Assembly (NCBI GenBank): GCA_030602675.1
Contig: JAUVZH010000239.1
Coordinates: 1-5,188 of the forward strand
Length of the DNA: 5,188 nt
Origin: Candidatus Heimdallarchaeota archaeon
GTDB taxonomy: Archaea > Asgardarchaeota > Heimdallarchaeia > JABLTI01
Direction of reading: 5' to 3'
In this document: positions 4,579-5,188 of the stretch, piece by piece
Layout of the letters: the number at the start of each line of letters is the position of its first letter
Position numbering within the stretch: the stretch's first letter is position 1
Position numbers and translations under genes: made by a program
Notes under the pieces: model-generated
Database searches by the model: none
What the model was told of the DNA's origin: nothing
What the model saw: the letters and a program-made list of their open reading frames with translations, nothing else

Positions 4579-4908
4579 ATGAGTCTATTACAAAAATACA
4601 GGAAAGAAGAAACCAGAAAAACAACTCCTGAAGAAGAGAAAGGAAGAAAAACAATACCACAGAAGAAAGAAGAAAAAAAACCATTACCACCAAAACCTCC
4701 TATAAACAAAGTTAAGAGAGAAATCAATAAAGTTCCTGGTTTAAGGAGTAGACCAGTTATTTCTGCAACGGTAAGTTCTGACCTCGTTGAGGCATTAAAT
4801 GATTTAACAGATGAGAAATATCTAAATAGATCAAAGTTTATTGAAGATGCTTTAAAGAGAACAATAAAAGCTGAATTTCCAGATATTGCATCTAGATATA
4901 GTTTCTAA
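4579..4908 (+). CDS. Ribbon-helix-helix (CopG/MetJ-fold) DNA-binding protein with basic N-terminal tail
   Basis: 109 residues. The C-terminal half carries an RHH fold: strand RPVISATVS at 58-66, helix A SDLVEALNDLTDE at 67-79, and helix B NRSKFIEDALKRTIKAEF at 83-100 after the turn. RHH proteins bind DNA as dimers, inserting the paired strands into the major groove, and often stack on repeated sites. Residues 1-57 are highly charged and proline-rich (KEETRKTTPEEEKGRKT, then KKEEKKPLPPKPPINK) and probably disordered. In plasmid and archaeal partition systems such tails on RHH adaptors contact and stimulate the partner ATPase. The start ATG 4579 follows AAGGGGA by 8 bases. The gene lies 59 bp behind the AAA+ ATPase, with matching repeats on both sides. 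It is likely the site-binding partner and its own repressor; a plain antitoxin-type RHH is less likely because no toxin follows. Confidence 0.8.
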   Translation: MSLLQKYRKEETRKTTPEEEKGRKTIPQKKEEKKPLPPKPPINKVKREINKVPGLRSRPVISATVSSDLVEALNDLTDEKYLNRSKFIEDALKRTIKAEFPDIASRYSF

Positions 4909-4936
4909 GTAATATTACATGTATTACACGCAATAC
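4907..4936. repeat. Repeat site 3: AAGTAATAT-TACA-TGTATTACA plus AATAC arm
   Basis: Overlapping the RHH stop codon, AAGTAATAT (4907-4915) is followed after 4 bases by TGTATTACA (4920-4928) and then CGCAATAC. GTAATATTAC (4909-4918) is a perfect 10-bp palindrome, and GTATT/AATAC (4921-4936) forms an inverted repeat. Confidence 0.6.
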
Positions 4937-4956
4937 AAAATTCATGTTTTAGGTTG

Positions 4957-4961
4957 TTTTT
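4957..4961 (+). terminator. Possible oligo-T terminator of the AAA+/RHH operon
   Basis: GTTTTTC on the plus strand, about 50 bases past the RHH stop, preceded by another TTTT run (4947-4950). No stable hairpin is needed in archaea. Evidence is the T-run and its place only. Confidence 0.3.
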
Positions 4962-5016
4962 CTCATATTAATTTTGATGATTTTGATCTAATTAGAGAGA
5001 AAATTTACTTTATATG

Positions 5017-5062
5017 AAAAAAAAATTTTAAAAAAAATAATTATCTATATAATATTATATAG
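5017..5062. other. A-tract and palindrome region, possible unwinding or bent-DNA element
   Basis: A9-T4-A8 (5017-5037) is followed by the perfect 18-bp palindrome CTATATAATATTATATAG (5045-5062). The surrounding gene-free stretch from 4909 to the right end (280 bp) is almost entirely A and T with no credible reading frame. Together with the flanking repeat sites 3 and 4 this resembles an origin or a centromere-like locus, but that is inference. Confidence 0.4.
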
Positions 5063-5081
5063 GTACATATGGTATATTTTA

Positions 5082-5108
5082 AAGTAATATATGTATTACT
5101 TATAATAC
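5082..5108. repeat. Repeat site 4: AAGTAATAT-A-TGTATTACT plus TAATAC arm
   Basis: AGTAATA and TATTACT (within 5083-5100) form 7-bp perfect inverted arms around TATG, and GTATTA-CTTA-TAATAC (5093-5108) adds an overlapping 6-bp inverted repeat. It is the most compact and symmetric copy of the motif and lies in non-coding DNA away from any gene start. Confidence 0.6.
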
Positions 5109-5188
5109 AAAATGAAGACAGAACACATTTAGATGTTAAAAGTAGATAGACAAAAAGTCATTTGTAGATAATTAAATATGTGTAAAAT

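Noticed and set aside
4535..5108. CRISPR-like array made by the TGTATTAC repeats
   Set aside because: Repeats are 8-9 bases, irregularly spaced and interrupted by a gene, with no uniform spacers or cas genes.
5112..5188. Short ATG frames in the right-hand tail
   Set aside because: They end after 6 to 12 codons and have no ribosome site; nothing coding is supported there.

Overview
The window is AT-rich archaeal DNA. Evidence for archaea: a transcription factor B (TFB) homologue, an archaeal histone reading frame, a small protein with a class III (prepilin-type) signal peptide, a pilus/archaellum-type secretion ATPase, and a tRNA-Glu gene with encoded CCA and a TATA box about 26 bp upstream. 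I cannot place it below domain level from sequence alone; low GC with histone, TFB paralogue and pilin-like genes would fit several lineages, including Asgard archaea.

Layout. Positions 1-3373 are all read on the minus strand. In transcription order (right to left) they hold: a 195-residue coiled-coil protein (3373-2786); a 66-residue histone whose frame is broken by one base (2706-2507); tRNA-Glu(CTC) (2453-2376); a 64-residue pilin-like membrane protein (2315-2121); a 300-bp gap with a candidate structured RNA and a promoter; a divergent TFB (1811-753); and, 31 bp later, the N-terminal 240 codons of a type II/IV secretion ATPase running off the left edge just before its Walker A loop. The last gene is open at the window edge. 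The pilin-like protein and the ATPase suggest a type IV pilus-like locus, and the TFB directly upstream of the ATPase looks co-transcribed with it.

Positions 3566-4908 are read on the plus strand, divergently from the coiled-coil gene. They encode an AAA+ ATPase (TTG start, good Shine-Dalgarno) and a ribbon-helix-helix (RHH) DNA-binding protein with a long lysine-rich N-terminal tail. Copies of the motif TGTATTAC, three of them paired with AAGTAATA, occur in front of the ATPase, between the two genes, right after the RHH gene, and again 180 bp downstream. The last copy sits beside A-tracts and an 18-bp perfect palindrome. ATPase, RHH protein and iterated sites look like a self-contained partition, replication or chromosome-organising module whose motor is AAA+ and not the usual ParA; this is inference and the most interesting part of the window.

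Other points of note: the histone has lost the arginines and the Arg-Asp pair that normally bind and brace DNA contacts, besides carrying the frameshift; the TFB start codon is poorly matched to its strong Shine-Dalgarno sequence; and the tRNA and the TFB region share an identical 10-bp TATA element. No CRISPR array, insertion sequence or rRNA is visible.
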